A stretch of DNA of 64,000 bases from Spirosoma luteum DSM 19990 (GTDB taxonomy: Bacteria > Bacteroidota > Bacteroidia > Cytophagales > Spirosomataceae): assembly GCF_000374065.1 (NCBI RefSeq), contig NZ_KB893301.1, forward strand, positions 899 through 64,898. Reading direction: 5' to 3'. The notes beneath the pieces were generated by a model, which saw nothing but the letters and a program-made list of their open reading frames with translations, was not told where the DNA came from and made no database searches. Both the position numbers and the translations under genes were made by a program. Positions 53,754 through 63,067 of this stretch are shown here, piece after piece. Within the stretch, counting starts at the first letter, position 1. Each line of letters opens with the position of its first letter.

Positions 53754-54710
53754 ATGTTGGCTGACAGCGCGTTAGTCCAGTTCACTTACTGCCTTCCAAT
53801 TGTGCCAAAAGACGTTCCTGTTTTGCGAATAGCTGGCCAGGCGTTCGATAACCTGAAAGCGAACGCTCCGATTCAGATGGCGGCTGCTACGGCTTTTTTC
53901 GCTTTTTTCGCCCTGCCGCCCATCATCATTATCCTGAGTCAGTTATTTGGGGGCTTACTAAATGTGCAGGATAAACAGGTTAGTCGGCAGCTTTTTCATG
54001 AACTGGCTCAACTGTTTGGTTATCAGGGTGCCCGCCAGTTACGGGATATTTCGGACAACCTGAGTCAGCGCCGGTCTGGTCTGGCCTTTACGGCATTAAA
54101 TATCTTTCTGCTGTTGCTGGCTTCCACTACGCTGTTTGCTATCATCAAGCGTTCGCTCAATCAGCTTTGGATGGTGAAGTCGATTGCCCATCGACCCTGG
54201 GCCGATACGTTGGTGGAGCGGCTGGTTTCCCTGGGGATTATTATTTTTTCGGGCGTTTTGGTTACGCTGTCGCTGGTTATTCAACAATCGCTGCTGACTG
54301 TATTTCCTGATGCTATCTATTACGACTGGTTAATAACGGTCGGAAAGCATCTGCTTTCCATTTTGCTGCTAACGGTTTGGTTTTCGGTCGTTTTTAAATA
54401 CCTGCCCGATATCCAGATACGCTGGCGGGGCGTTTGGGTAGGTGCGCTGGTAACGGCCCTGATGATTGAGGCAGGAGAGAAGATTCTGGATCGCCTGTTA
54501 ATCAATAGTGAGGTGAGTTCTTTGTATGGAAAATCAGGGCCTATTATTCTGATGCTGCTGTTTGTTTTTTATTCGTCGCTAATCTTCTACTACGGCGCGA
54601 GTTTCACCCGCCATTACGCCCAGTGGAACAATCAGGAGGCCAGGCCCACGGCCCATGCCACTTCTTTTGAAATTAACGATGTAGATGATGTGGCTACCGG
54701 GGAGGAGTAG
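53754..54710 (+). CDS. YihY/BrkB-family membrane protein
   Basis: The 318-residue protein has about six membrane helices and the family pattern: NAPIQMAAATAFFAFFALPP at the first helix, LFHELAQLFG, RPWADTLVERLVSLG, VFKYLPDIQIRWRGVWVGA and YGKSGPIILMLLFVFYSSLI, ending in FYYGASFTR. YihY was once called ribonuclease BN, which is not supported. The function is unknown, perhaps in envelope homeostasis. The C-terminus is acidic. Confidence 0.9.
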   Translation: MLADSALVQFTYCLPIVPKDVPVLRIAGQAFDNLKANAPIQMAAATAFFAFFALPPIIIILSQLFGGLLNVQDKQVSRQLFHELAQLFGYQGARQLRDISDNLSQRRSGLAFTALNIFLLLLASTTLFAIIKRSLNQLWMVKSIAHRPWADTLVERLVSLGIIIFSGVLVTLSLVIQQSLLTVFPDAIYYDWLITVGKHLLSILLLTVWFSVVFKYLPDIQIRWRGVWVGALVTALMIEAGEKILDRLLINSEVSSLYGKSGPIILMLLFVFYSSLIFYYGASFTRHYAQWNNQEARPTAHATSFEINDVDDVATGEE

Positions 54711-54719
54711 CTCTTCACA

Positions 54720-54758
54720 AACGAAACGCGACCTGTGCTGCACAGGTCGCGTTTCGTT
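54720..54758. terminator. strong bidirectional terminator YihY / Usp
   Basis: A perfect 18-bp stem (54720-54737 with 54741-54758) with a 3-nt loop lies between the convergent YihY and universal stress genes. Confidence 0.85.
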
Positions 54759-54790
54759 CCGGCTCTTACCGGTTTCAATTCTGTAGGAAA

Positions 54791-55522
54791 TCAATCCTCT
54801 TTCTTATGATAGACCAACACGGGCACCTCCGATTTTTCAATTAGCGCGTTGGTGTAGTTGGGATGCAGCAGGCCATCCAGGAAACCGGCCTTTGGGTGTA
54901 ATTCCATCACAATCATGTCGGGGTGAGCATTATCGAACTGATCTTCTGTGAGCACCTCGAGTTTGGCTTTGAACACATCCACGAGTGATTCAGTCTGGAA
55001 TGTTACCTGCGCACGCGTCGTTTCGGCCTGCATGGCATAGGCAATGGTATTCACCTGGGCGGGTTGGATCGCTTTCCCCTCGTCATCAACGGGCACGATT
55101 AGCACGGGACAAAGGGCTTCATCGGTTACATCGCTCACGGCACTACCCGCCAGCCGATCAAAAAAGGTGCTCAGGTCGCTGCGGCCCATCACAATCAGAT
55201 CCGCCGAATGAACGCGGGCGGCATCCAGAATGGTGTCTTCTACCGAACCAATGCGCCAGTCGATCACGATTTGTAACCCTTCGGCCTCCAGTCTGCTGGC
55301 TAGTTCACCCAGCCGCTGACGGCTAATGTCTTCAATTTCCTGCGAGGCCATCATGCCCATGCCTGAATCGCCAATGCTGGGGAATGTACTGTCGGGCAGC
55401 ATAGGTTGAAAAACGTGCAGCAACGTAACGGTTGCCCCCGTCTTTTGGGCGAAAAGTCGCACCCAATCCAGGGCGACGTCATTACTGGTCGAGAAGTCGG
55501 TAGGGAAAAGCAGATTAGTCAT
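54791..55522 (-). CDS. universal stress protein with two Usp-like halves
   Basis: The 243-residue protein has a full N-terminal Usp domain: LLFPTDFSTSNDVALDWVRL, TLLHVFQP, LIVMGRSD and ALCPVLIVPVDD, with a second, shorter half (residues ~145-243) ending MIVMELHPKAGFLDGLLHPN and SEVPVLVYHK. The ATP-binding G-2x-G-9x-G-(S/T) motif is incomplete (MGRSDLSTFFDRLAGSAV, 18 residues). It is a cytoplasmic stress protein. It is probably transcribed alone, after a repeat hairpin. Confidence 0.88.
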   Translation of the reverse strand: MTNLLFPTDFSTSNDVALDWVRLFAQKTGATVTLLHVFQPMLPDSTFPSIGDSGMGMMASQEIEDISRQRLGELASRLEAEGLQIVIDWRIGSVEDTILDAARVHSADLIVMGRSDLSTFFDRLAGSAVSDVTDEALCPVLIVPVDDEGKAIQPAQVNTIAYAMQAETTRAQVTFQTESLVDVFKAKLEVLTEDQFDNAHPDMIVMELHPKAGFLDGLLHPNYTNALIEKSEVPVLVYHKKED

Positions 55523-55527
55523 AAACA

Positions 55528-55632
55528 GGTTTACGGTTTTGGTTTATAGTCTACGGTTGCGCAGAGCAACTTTTGGATACGTAAAAGCGTGGCTTCGCGC
55601 AACTAAAAACCATAAACTGTAAACCGTAAACC
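55528..55632. repeat. GGTTTAC-word hairpin
   Basis: The left arm (55528-55562) and right arm (55597-55632) are complementary over ~35 nt with several mismatches. Both are strings of words like GGTTTAC GGTTTAC AGTTTAT GGTTTTT. It fills the gap between the Usp and SPFH genes. A worn copy is at 1108-1233. Confidence 0.75.
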
Positions 55633-55643
55633 ACATACTATGT

Positions 55644-56570
55644 TTACTGCCCGTTGGTACGGTTCATTTTTTCAACCGCCAGCAACTGGTTCATCGTCTT
55701 CTGCATTCCTTCGGTCGAGCCATCCAGGAAAATAACGTTGCCCTTGCCATTTTCGGCAAAATGCTTGATGGCTTCGGTCCAGATGGAGAATAAAATCAGG
55801 GATGCATCCAGATTGGCTTCGTTCATCACCTTGGCCGATTCGGCCATACCCCTGGCCACCTCTTCGCGGAACAGGGCCACGCCCTGCCCTCTTAGCTGTG
55901 AAGCCGTTTTCTCGGCTTCGGCCGAAATCTGAATGGCATTACCGTCGGCCTGGGCCGCTTTGGTTTTAGTAATCAGCAGGGCCTGCCCTTCGTTTTCAGC
56001 AGCTGCTTTCAGGTTGGAAGAGGCCACTACCTGCGCCATCGACCGCATAATCACTTCGTCGAAGGCGATGTCATTCAGTTGCAGATCGGTAAGGTGATAG
56101 CCCCAGGTTTCAAGCAGCACATCAAGCTGTGATTTAACGTGTTCAATGATTTCGGAACGGAGCGATAGGATTTCGGCTTGCCGTTTGGTGGCGACAAAAC
56201 TACGGATGGACCCTTCAATAGTTCGAATCAAAGCCTGCATGAACGAGGCCTCGTCGATGAATTTGAAGGCTACGTTTTTAATCGTTTCCTCCGCCTGGTT
56301 CAGTACCGAATATACCAGCATGGCTTTGAAGTTAACATTGGCCTGATCAGCCGTGATGGCCTGAAACGCCAGCTCGACGGAGCGATTCTGAATGGAAATA
56401 CGCCGGTAGATGAACTCAATAAAGGGGATTTTGAAATTTAAACCCGGCGTCATGACCCGGGAGTATTTTCCGAAAACGGTAATGACGGCCACCGTGCCCT
56501 GCTGCACAATAACAACCGACAGGTATATGACAACGATTACTAACAGAAACAGTACAAGAAGGAAATTCAT
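55644..56570 (-). CDS. SPFH/band 7 membrane-associated protein
   Basis: The 308-residue protein has an N-terminal membrane segment (NFLLVLFLLVIVVIYLSVVI), the band 7 domain (TVAVITVFGKYSRVMTPGLN, RISIQNRSVELAFQAIT, RTIEGSIRSFVATKRQAEIL) and a long helical coiled-coil region (KLAAAENEGQALL-type LKAAAENEGQALLITKTKA). SPFH proteins build membrane scaffolds and control proteases. No NfeD or FtsH partner is adjacent. It is monocistronic, flanked by the repeat hairpin and by the MFS terminator. Confidence 0.9.
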   Translation of the reverse strand: MNFLLVLFLLVIVVIYLSVVIVQQGTVAVITVFGKYSRVMTPGLNFKIPFIEFIYRRISIQNRSVELAFQAITADQANVNFKAMLVYSVLNQAEETIKNVAFKFIDEASFMQALIRTIEGSIRSFVATKRQAEILSLRSEIIEHVKSQLDVLLETWGYHLTDLQLNDIAFDEVIMRSMAQVVASSNLKAAAENEGQALLITKTKAAQADGNAIQISAEAEKTASQLRGQGVALFREEVARGMAESAKVMNEANLDASLILFSIWTEAIKHFAENGKGNVIFLDGSTEGMQKTMNQLLAVEKMNRTNGQ

Positions 56571-56598
56571 TAGCGTAAATGGTTTTAGCGAAACAAAA

Positions 56599-56631
56599 AA
56601 CGGATTCCGCTTTTAAGGTACGGAATCCGTT
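56599..56631 (-). terminator. intrinsic terminator after the MFS gene
   Basis: An 11-bp stem AACGGATTCCG/CGGAATCCGTT (56599-56609 with 56621-56631) lies 38 nt after the MFS stop. On the minus strand a T-run (56595-56600) follows. Confidence 0.8.
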
Positions 56632-56668
56632 GGTAGTACAGGTGAGATTTTACGTAATCGGTCGCTGT

Positions 56669-57835
56669 TTAGTGGCCGGTTGATAATTCGTACCTCGGCG
56701 CTTCTTTTTGCCGGAAATACATCATCATCGCCATCAGAAAACCCGTAAACGCCAGCATGGCTCCCACCAGGTTGGGAGCGGCATAGCCCAGGCCGGCAGC
56801 AATTGGTAAACCACCCAGATAGGCCCCCAATGCATTCCCCATGTTGAATCCTGCCTGGCTCACCGAAGAGGCCAGCATTTCGGACCCCTTAGCCGCCCGA
56901 ATCATTAATATCTGAATCGGTGCACCCAGCGAGAAGGCAATGGCCCCCGTAACAAAGGTCATACCGAGAAGGGGTATCTGAATGGACGAGACGTAATACA
57001 CGACGATCAGACAAATGCTCATCAGCAGCAGAAACAACGCGGTCGCCTTGATGGGGGAGATGCTGTCGGCCGTACGCCCGGAAATCAGGTTACCAACGGC
57101 CATCCCGAAACCCGCCAGCACGAGAATCCAGGTAAGCTGGTCGCTGCCGAAGTGCGCCACCTCAGTCAATAAGGGAGCTATATAACTGAACCAGGCAAAC
57201 AACCCACCTGTACCAATGGCCGTAATACCCAGAATAAGCCAGGGTTCCACGTGCGTGAACAATTTAAGATCTTTACGCAGATTGGACTGACTCACCACCG
57301 GCATTAGCTTCTGAATGCAAAACAGAGTGACCAGGCCAACGGCGGCAATGATGACGAAGGTTATCCGCCAGCTCAAGTTATGACCGATGAACGTGCCTAA
57401 AGGGACTCCAATGATGTTGGCTACGGTAAGGCCGGCAAACATCATGGAAATGGCCTGCGCTTCTTTGCCCTTACCCGCCAACCGGCTGGCTACTACGGCC
57501 CCTACGCCGAAGAATGCACCATGTGGCAACCCCGATAGCAGGCGGGTTATCAGCATGGTTTCGTAATTGGGAGCAAAGGAGGAGAGTAAATTGCAAAAGG
57601 TGAACAGGACCATCAGACCGAGCAAAATTTTCTTGGGCGGATAGTTTCCGGCAATCCCAACCAGTAGGGGAGCACCCAGAACAACGCCAAGTGCATAGGC
57701 CGAAATCAAGTGACCGGCGGCCGGAATTGTGATGTTCAGTGTGGTTGCAATATCGGGTAGAATACCCATCATGACGAATTCTGTCATGCCAATACCGAAG
57801 CCTCCGATGGCGAGGGGAATTAGTTGCTTTTTCAT
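56669..57835 (-). CDS. MFS transporter (AraJ/DHA1-like efflux)
   Basis: The 388-residue protein has 12 membrane segments. It starts at MKKQLIPLAIGGFGIGMTEF (57835; the longer frame from 57904 is less likely). MFS motifs are LPDIATTLNITIPAAGHLIS, AYALGVVLGAPLLVGIAGNY and LLSGLPHGAFFGVGAVVASR, typical of the AraJ/chloramphenicol-efflux branch. It likely exports a small molecule, but the substrate is unknown. Convergent with nothing; the terminator at 56599-56631 ends it. Confidence 0.87.
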   Translation of the reverse strand: MKKQLIPLAIGGFGIGMTEFVMMGILPDIATTLNITIPAAGHLISAYALGVVLGAPLLVGIAGNYPPKKILLGLMVLFTFCNLLSSFAPNYETMLITRLLSGLPHGAFFGVGAVVASRLAGKGKEAQAISMMFAGLTVANIIGVPLGTFIGHNLSWRITFVIIAAVGLVTLFCIQKLMPVVSQSNLRKDLKLFTHVEPWLILGITAIGTGGLFAWFSYIAPLLTEVAHFGSDQLTWILVLAGFGMAVGNLISGRTADSISPIKATALFLLLMSICLIVVYYVSSIQIPLLGMTFVTGAIAFSLGAPIQILMIRAAKGSEMLASSVSQAGFNMGNALGAYLGGLPIAAGLGYAAPNLVGAMLAFTGFLMAMMMYFRQKEAPRYELSTGH

Positions 57836-58002
57836 GCTGCAGCTTTCTATTTTTCTGACCGCTCGTGCGTTTTCCCAACTTGGAAAACTCACAATAAACT
57901 CCACTTGACGAAGCTCATTTAGTCAGAAAAATAGAAAAAGTGCAAAATTGTTCCCCGTTCTGGGAATGTTATAACTTTATAATTGGCTGGTGCAACTACC
58001 GG

Positions 58003-59739
58003 TTATTGGACGCGCTTACCGGGCATATCCTGACCGTTCTGGTGCAGAATCAGTTGCGTCACATCGCCTTTGTCATTTTTAACGAACGTTACCTGCGCAT
58101 CGACTACGTTGAGGTAAAACTTGGTGTTGGAGGTTGGGAAAAGCTCAAACGGGGGTTGGCCGGTAGCCTGCCCGAACAATTTGTTATCCTGCCGGGTGAT
58201 AGTAATAGAAAAGGTGGGGGCCAGTTGGTACGTACCCACGTAGGATTGCAGGGTAGCTGCATCCACCACCGCATCGACAGGCGTTTCCACGGGTTCGCCC
58301 AGTTGCTTCAGCATAGTTGTCCCGTTGGTGTTGCGCGGATTGAGTTCCAGCGATTTTTTATAGTCCCTGATGGCGGCCGTTTTGTCCCCCGCTTTCATGT
58401 AGGCTTCCCCCCGGCTATCGTACACGTTGTAGGAGTTGGGAAAAGCTTCGGCATTGAGGGTGAAAACGGCCAGGGCTTCCGGTAGTTTTCCATCGCTCAT
58501 CAGTTCGTAGCCCAGGGCGTTTATCTCGCCTTCATTCATGTTATAGGCCTTATCCGCTTTCCAGGCGTTGAATCGCTCGCGCGTTTTAGCAACTGGTTCT
58601 GTGCGAACCGACTGACGGACCAAATCTGTGATGGGCTTCTTGGGTGCTTCTACTGGTTGGTCGTACAGGATGCGCAGGATATTCTGCTTCATGGCATCAA
58701 GCGGGGCACTGCCGGTATTATTAAGCAACACAACCAGTTGTTTATCCATCGGAACCCGGCTGATTATTGTGTTGAAGCCATTTATGCCGCCACTATGTTC
58801 AATAAGTTGCAGACTATCTTTTTGATTTCCGACTTTTGTTTTACCCACGCCCCAGCCGTAGGCATAGTGATTTAGAAAAGGGGTAAGCATCGTTGCTTTT
58901 CCACTGGCCGACACCAGTTTGTCTGTGTACAGTGCCTGATCCCATTTGTACAAATCTTCGACGGTGGAATAAAGTGAACCGGCTGCGTAGGGTATCGACA
59001 TATCCAGATAAGGCGCGTTTACGTAGCCTGCTCCCTGCTTTTCGTACCCTGCTGCCCGCCTGGATACTAGCGGACCGGATAAATCGTAGCCGGTGTCTTT
59101 GAGCTGAAGGGGTGCCAGAATGTTTTCATTCAGCACATCGGCGTACGATTTGCCCGTTACCTTCTCGATGAGTACACCCAACAGGAAATAGCCGGAGTTA
59201 CTGTACGAAAATTTTGAGCCCGGCTCAAAATCGAGCGGCATATCGGCGAAGGTTTTCAGAAATGCATCCGGTTTGTAGGGGTCGCGACTTTTGGTCTGGA
59301 AAAAACCGGGAAAGCTGGTATAGTTTGGAATGCCCGATGTGTGGGTAAGCAGGTGATGAATGGTGATTTTATCGCCGGTTGCTTTGGGGTAATCGGGCAG
59401 GTAGTCCGTGACGTGTCCCGCCAGTTTCAGCGTGCCTTTTTCGACCAGTTGCATAACCAGCATGGCCGTAAACTGCTTGGTTATGGAACCAAGCCGGAAC
59501 CTGGTATCCGGCGTATTGTGTATGAGCCACTCCATGTTGGCCATACCGTACCCTTTTTTGAAAATGACCTGTCCTTTCTCGGCTACCAGCACCGAGCCGT
59601 TGAACTGTTTATTAGCAACATACTGCTGTATGAGTGCATCAATTTTGGCGGCTTTGTTCTGGGCAAAACTTACCGGGAGGGTAAGCCAGATGAGGAGTGC
59701 CGTCAGGGCGAACGGGGGGTAAGTAATCGTCTTTTTCAT
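58003..59739 (-). CDS. secreted class C beta-lactamase-like serine hydrolase with TPR
   Basis: The 578-residue protein has a signal peptide (MKKTITYPPFALTALLIWLT; start 59739 preferred over 59793). It is a serine hydrolase of the beta-lactamase class C fold: SxxK in RLGSITKQFTAM, YxN in FSYSNSGYFLLG, and HSGGINGF near the third motif. A C-terminal part has a TPR-like unit (YDSRGEAYMKAGDKTAAIRD, YKKSLELNP) and a DUF3471-like beta end (YVGTYQLAPTFSITIT). It probably acts on peptidoglycan peptides or esters rather than on antibiotics. Confidence 0.9.
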   Translation of the reverse strand: MKKTITYPPFALTALLIWLTLPVSFAQNKAAKIDALIQQYVANKQFNGSVLVAEKGQVIFKKGYGMANMEWLIHNTPDTRFRLGSITKQFTAMLVMQLVEKGTLKLAGHVTDYLPDYPKATGDKITIHHLLTHTSGIPNYTSFPGFFQTKSRDPYKPDAFLKTFADMPLDFEPGSKFSYSNSGYFLLGVLIEKVTGKSYADVLNENILAPLQLKDTGYDLSGPLVSRRAAGYEKQGAGYVNAPYLDMSIPYAAGSLYSTVEDLYKWDQALYTDKLVSASGKATMLTPFLNHYAYGWGVGKTKVGNQKDSLQLIEHSGGINGFNTIISRVPMDKQLVVLLNNTGSAPLDAMKQNILRILYDQPVEAPKKPITDLVRQSVRTEPVAKTRERFNAWKADKAYNMNEGEINALGYELMSDGKLPEALAVFTLNAEAFPNSYNVYDSRGEAYMKAGDKTAAIRDYKKSLELNPRNTNGTTMLKQLGEPVETPVDAVVDAATLQSYVGTYQLAPTFSITITRQDNKLFGQATGQPPFELFPTSNTKFYLNVVDAQVTFVKNDKGDVTQLILHQNGQDMPGKRVQ

Positions 59740-60041
59740 GCTATAGGGAGTAAAACAGCAAACGTATAGCTCGCTGACGATCAAGATTAGCACTTTCTGA
59801 TGGTAGCTTCCGGCATAAATTTAGCAGGCGGTCAGACAACTGGATGAAAGGTAGGAAACTACTCCCGCGAGCGCAGCAGTGGGTGCCGCATAGTGTTTTG
59901 TACGGACCTGCTTTTCTGAAGCACGTTCTGAACTCAGTACTTACTTTTTAAGTTTCTTACCCAAATTGGCATCCGTCGATTTTCTATTTTCCGATTACTA
60001 GATTTACAAGGTAGATTTTATCAATTAAAACCCCATTAATC
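59740..60041. other. divergent intergenic region serine hydrolase / peroxiredoxin
   Basis: 302 bp without a gene. It must carry the promoters of both genes. No convincing -33/-7 pair or regulator dyad was found. Confidence 0.4.
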
Positions 60042-60677
60042 ATGTCACTGCGTTTAGGAGATATTGCCCCCGATTTTGATGCCGACACTACTCAGGGTCC
60101 CATTCATTTTCACGAATGGCTGGGGAACTCATGGGGAATGTTATTCTCGCACCCCGCCGATTTTACCCCCGTTTGTACCACCGAACTGGGAAGAACGGCT
60201 CTGTTGAAAGATGAATTCGGCAAGCGGAATGTAAAAGTGATTGCTGTGTCGGTCGACAACCTGGAGTCGCATAACCGCTGGACCCCGGATATTAAGGACG
60301 TTACGGGCTCGGAGGTGAACTTCCCAATCATTGCGGATGCGGACCGGAAGGTGGCGGAATTGTACGATATGATTCATCCCAACGCCAGCGAGAAAACAAC
60401 CGTGCGTTCGGTATTTATTATTGGACCCGATAAGAAAATCAAGCTAACGCTAACGTACCCTGCTTCCACGGGACGCAACTTCAACGAATTGATCCGGGTA
60501 ATCGATTCGCTACAGCTAACGGCTGACTATCAGGTAGCTACCCCCGCCGACTGGGAGCAGGGAGATGACGTAATCGTGACGCCTGCCGTGACCAATGATC
60601 AACTGGAAGCCAAGTTTCCCAAAGGCGTAACCTTTGTGAAACCCTATTTGCGCACTACACCACAGCCTAATAAATAG
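60042..60677 (+). CDS. 1-Cys peroxiredoxin (Prx6 type)
   Basis: The 211-residue enzyme reduces hydrogen peroxide and organic hydroperoxides. It has APDFDADTTQGPIHFHEWLG, the peroxidatic Cys in HPADFTPVCTTELGR, and the Prx6-type C-terminal domain with VSVDNLESHNRW, PIIADADRKVAELYDMIHPN and TYPASTGRNFNELIRVIDSL. No second Cys that would make a typical 2-Cys enzyme is seen. Length is typical. It is followed at 93 bp by the 80-aa gene. Confidence 0.94.
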   Translation: MSLRLGDIAPDFDADTTQGPIHFHEWLGNSWGMLFSHPADFTPVCTTELGRTALLKDEFGKRNVKVIAVSVDNLESHNRWTPDIKDVTGSEVNFPIIADADRKVAELYDMIHPNASEKTTVRSVFIIGPDKKIKLTLTYPASTGRNFNELIRVIDSLQLTADYQVATPADWEQGDDVIVTPAVTNDQLEAKFPKGVTFVKPYLRTTPQPNK

Positions 60678-60770
60678 TAATTAATATTCTGCTATTCTGC
60701 GCGATTTTAAAACCTTATAACTTCTTAAGGGGTTACAAGCTTCATTACAAACCAAAATAATCTCAACATT

Positions 60771-61013
60771 ATGGCGAAGCAAAATAACAATCCAGAGCAT
60801 TCAGAAGGGCCAGTGGCCAAAGCCATCGAAGAGCAGACTGCCAAATTACCATCTGACATTTTTTTGTGGTCCGCGCTAGGATCAATGGCGGTTTCATTAT
60901 ACCTACAGACTCAGGGCGACCGGGACCGTAGTTTATTTGTTGGTCAGTGGGCCGCTCCTTTTCTGCTGTTAGGCCTGTATAACAAGATAGTTAAACTGGA
61001 AGGTCACGATTAA
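60771..61013 (+). CDS. small membrane protein (80 aa)
   Basis: The 80-residue product has a polar N-terminus (AKQNNNPEHSEGPVAKAIEE) and two short hydrophobic segments (IFLWSALGSMAVSLYL and WAAPFLLLGLYNKIV), so it is likely membrane-associated. I recall similar short proteins in Cytophagales but no function. It is followed by a terminator at 61039-61069. Confidence 0.65.
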   Translation: MAKQNNNPEHSEGPVAKAIEEQTAKLPSDIFLWSALGSMAVSLYLQTQGDRDRSLFVGQWAAPFLLLGLYNKIVKLEGHD

Positions 61014-61038
61014 CCGGAATTCAACAGGTTAATACAAG

Positions 61039-61069
61039 AAAAGCCCTTTGTATACACGAAGGGCTTTTT
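61039..61069 (+). terminator. intrinsic terminator after the 80-aa gene
   Basis: A 10-bp stem AAAAGCCCTT/AAGGGCTTTT (61039-61048 with 61059-61068) with a 10-nt loop and a T-run, 26 nt after the stop. Confidence 0.9.
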
Positions 61070-61125
61070 CGTGTTTAGTGGCTGTGCTACAAAGCTGTAA
61101 TTTTGACCCATATTGCATTAGCTGG

Positions 61126-61899
61126 ATGAAATTTCGTGTTTTAGTGAAGCTTGCTCTCCGCCGATATGGTCTACCGATTGTAGCTGTATTACTGATAATG
61201 GCAGGGATATGGGTTGTTCGGTCAAAGCGACCCGATAAAATGAACTGGCGTTTCGTGAAGGCGTTCAGTATTCGCTTACCGATGCGGTATAGTATCCACG
61301 GCATTGACGTGTCGCGACACAATGACCGCATTGACTGGTCGCGTGTTCAGCGTACAGAATCAGAGGGGGTTCGCGTACAGTTTGTGTTTATCAAAGCCAC
61401 AGAAGGAGCCACAATGGCTGATAAAAATTTTGGTAAAAACTGGAAAGAATCCCAGCGGGTAGCCCTACATCGGGGTGCTTACCATTTCTACCATCCCACG
61501 CGTGATCCGCTAAAACAGGCCAGAAACTTTATTCGTCATGTAACGCTCAGGCCGGGTGACTTTGCACCAGTGGTTGACTTTGAAGTGGTAAACGGACAGT
61601 CTGACAAAACCATTGTGGAGGGTTTGCGCCTGTGGCTGGAAACGATAGAGGCTCATTACCAGATTCGTCCCATTATTTACACAAACGGGAACCTGTATCG
61701 GCGGTACATCAGGGGCAATCTGGACAACTACCCCCTGTGGATAGCTGATTACTCAACCAGTCATCCCGGGCGTTATGATGCGGACAAACTTTATTTCTGG
61801 CAACATAACCAGCGTGGTCGGATACAGGGCATCAGAGGCCAGGTTGACTTCAATGTGTTTGTTGGGGATGAATCCCGGATGCGTGAAGTCTGCCTGTAA
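61126..61899 (+). CDS. GH25 lysozyme-like protein with membrane anchor
   Basis: The 257-residue product begins with a basic stretch and one hydrophobic segment (residues ~10-28, RYGLPIVAVLLIMAGIWVV) that anchors it or serves as signal. The GH25 domain follows: IHGIDVSRHNDRIDW, FVFIKATEGATMAD, RGAYHFYHPTRDP and the catalytic APVVDFEVVNG (DxE), then LWIADYSTSHPGRY. It cleaves the muramyl glycan backbone. The start at 61126 was chosen because the longer frame from 61048 starts inside the terminator. Confidence 0.9.
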   Translation: MKFRVLVKLALRRYGLPIVAVLLIMAGIWVVRSKRPDKMNWRFVKAFSIRLPMRYSIHGIDVSRHNDRIDWSRVQRTESEGVRVQFVFIKATEGATMADKNFGKNWKESQRVALHRGAYHFYHPTRDPLKQARNFIRHVTLRPGDFAPVVDFEVVNGQSDKTIVEGLRLWLETIEAHYQIRPIIYTNGNLYRRYIRGNLDNYPLWIADYSTSHPGRYDADKLYFWQHNQRGRIQGIRGQVDFNVFVGDESRMREVCL

Positions 61900-61915
61900 G
61901 TGCGGTGCTTCGTCC

Positions 61916-62200
61916 TTATAGATTAACCTTCGTTAAGGCGGGTGGGCTGGCCAGCCACTCGCTCGCTTTTGCGCCGAAAGCCTTCATGTGTGGCATTTGA
62001 CTGTGTGCCAGAAGCCCGGCTTCATCCTGCCACATTTCGTGCATGATAAACTGGCCCGGATGCTCCGTACTTTTATATAATTCGTAGAACTGGCAGGCCG
62101 CTTCTGTACGTACCTGAGTAACCAGTTCCTGTAAGCCGGCTTTCAAAGCGGTTTCGGCACCGGGCCGGGCCGTAATGGTTGCAAAAACCAGGAGTGGCAT
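61916..62200 (-). CDS. ABM-domain (quinol monooxygenase-like) protein
   Basis: The 94-residue protein has the antibiotic-biosynthesis-monooxygenase ferredoxin-like fold: FATITARPGAETALKAGLQE, ACQFYELYKSTEHPGQFIMH, EMWQDEAGLLAHSQMPHMKA and a Leu-rich tail. YgiN is the best-known relative and oxidises menadiol. Members of this size dimerise. It is 16 bp from the GH25 stop, tail to tail. Confidence 0.88.
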   Translation of the reverse strand: MPLLVFATITARPGAETALKAGLQELVTQVRTEAACQFYELYKSTEHPGQFIMHEMWQDEAGLLAHSQMPHMKAFGAKASEWLASPPALTKVNL

Positions 62201-62242
62201 GTCAGTAATCGGTATGTTTGGCTGAAATGTAGCCTTTTTTGG

Positions 62243-62986
62243 TCATTTCTGCCAGATTTCCCAGGCCTTTTCGGCCTGTAACTCCAGCATTCGCAGGCCA
62301 TTGTGTACCGATGCTCCACGCTCCCTGGCTAATTTCATGCCCTTCGTTTCGGCAGGATTATAAACCAAATCGTATAAAAGATGCTGGGCTGTCAACAGTG
62401 GGTAGGGCAGGGCTGGGGCTTCATCACTACGCGGGAATGTACCAACCGGCGAGGCATTGATAAGTAAGTGATAGTCCGCAATAACCGTGTCCAGCTCAGC
62501 GTACGTGAGGGTACCGTCTGTTTTTGTACGGGAAACAAATTTATAGGAAATGCCCAGGTCTGTGAGGGCAACCGTAACCGCTTTGGAAGCCCCTCCTGTG
62601 CCAAGTACCAGTGCCTGTAACGTGGCAGGTACTCGATTGAGGGTAGTCAGCCAGTCGGTCAATGACTGTCGGAAGCCGTAATAATCGGAATTATAGCCCG
62701 TTCGTGAACCATCTGATTCCAGTTTGATAACGTTTACTGCACCGATTTTTTCGGCCGATGGATCCAGCCGGTGTATATACGGTAATACTGCCTGCTTATG
62801 CGGAATGGTTACGTTCAAACCCCGTAATCCACTGAGGTCAAACAGAGTTGGTAAAGCCGAAATGTCCGGCATGTCGAACAAGTCGTACCGGGTATCGGGG
62901 ATACCTTCCCGTGCGAATTTATCGGTGAAATACCGTTGTGAGAACGAATGCGTAAGGGGAAAGCCGATGAGGCCGTAACGGGTCAT
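62243..62986 (-). CDS. aroE: shikimate dehydrogenase
   Basis: AroE reduces 3-dehydroshikimate with NADPH. The 247-residue product starts at MTRYGLIGFPLTHSFSQRYF (62986; the longer frame from 63043 is unlikely) and has the substrate motif LTHSFS, LNVTIPHKQAVLPYIHRLD with the catalytic Lys, the nucleotide-binding VLGTGGASKAVTVAL, and LLINASPVGTFP. It is a short form. It follows dedA after 81 bp and is on the same strand. Confidence 0.94.
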   Translation of the reverse strand: MTRYGLIGFPLTHSFSQRYFTDKFAREGIPDTRYDLFDMPDISALPTLFDLSGLRGLNVTIPHKQAVLPYIHRLDPSAEKIGAVNVIKLESDGSRTGYNSDYYGFRQSLTDWLTTLNRVPATLQALVLGTGGASKAVTVALTDLGISYKFVSRTKTDGTLTYAELDTVIADYHLLINASPVGTFPRSDEAPALPYPLLTAQHLLYDLVYNPAETKGMKLARERGASVHNGLRMLELQAEKAWEIWQK

Positions 62987-63067
62987 AATTAGTAGCTTAA
63001 AACAGGATGCCACCGCTTGTGTGCAGTGGCATAGGTGATTCAACGAAAAGAGATATGTTCCTGTTTT

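Noticed and set aside
61048-61125. Longer start for the GH25 gene
   Set aside because: It would begin inside the terminator hairpin at 61039-61069.
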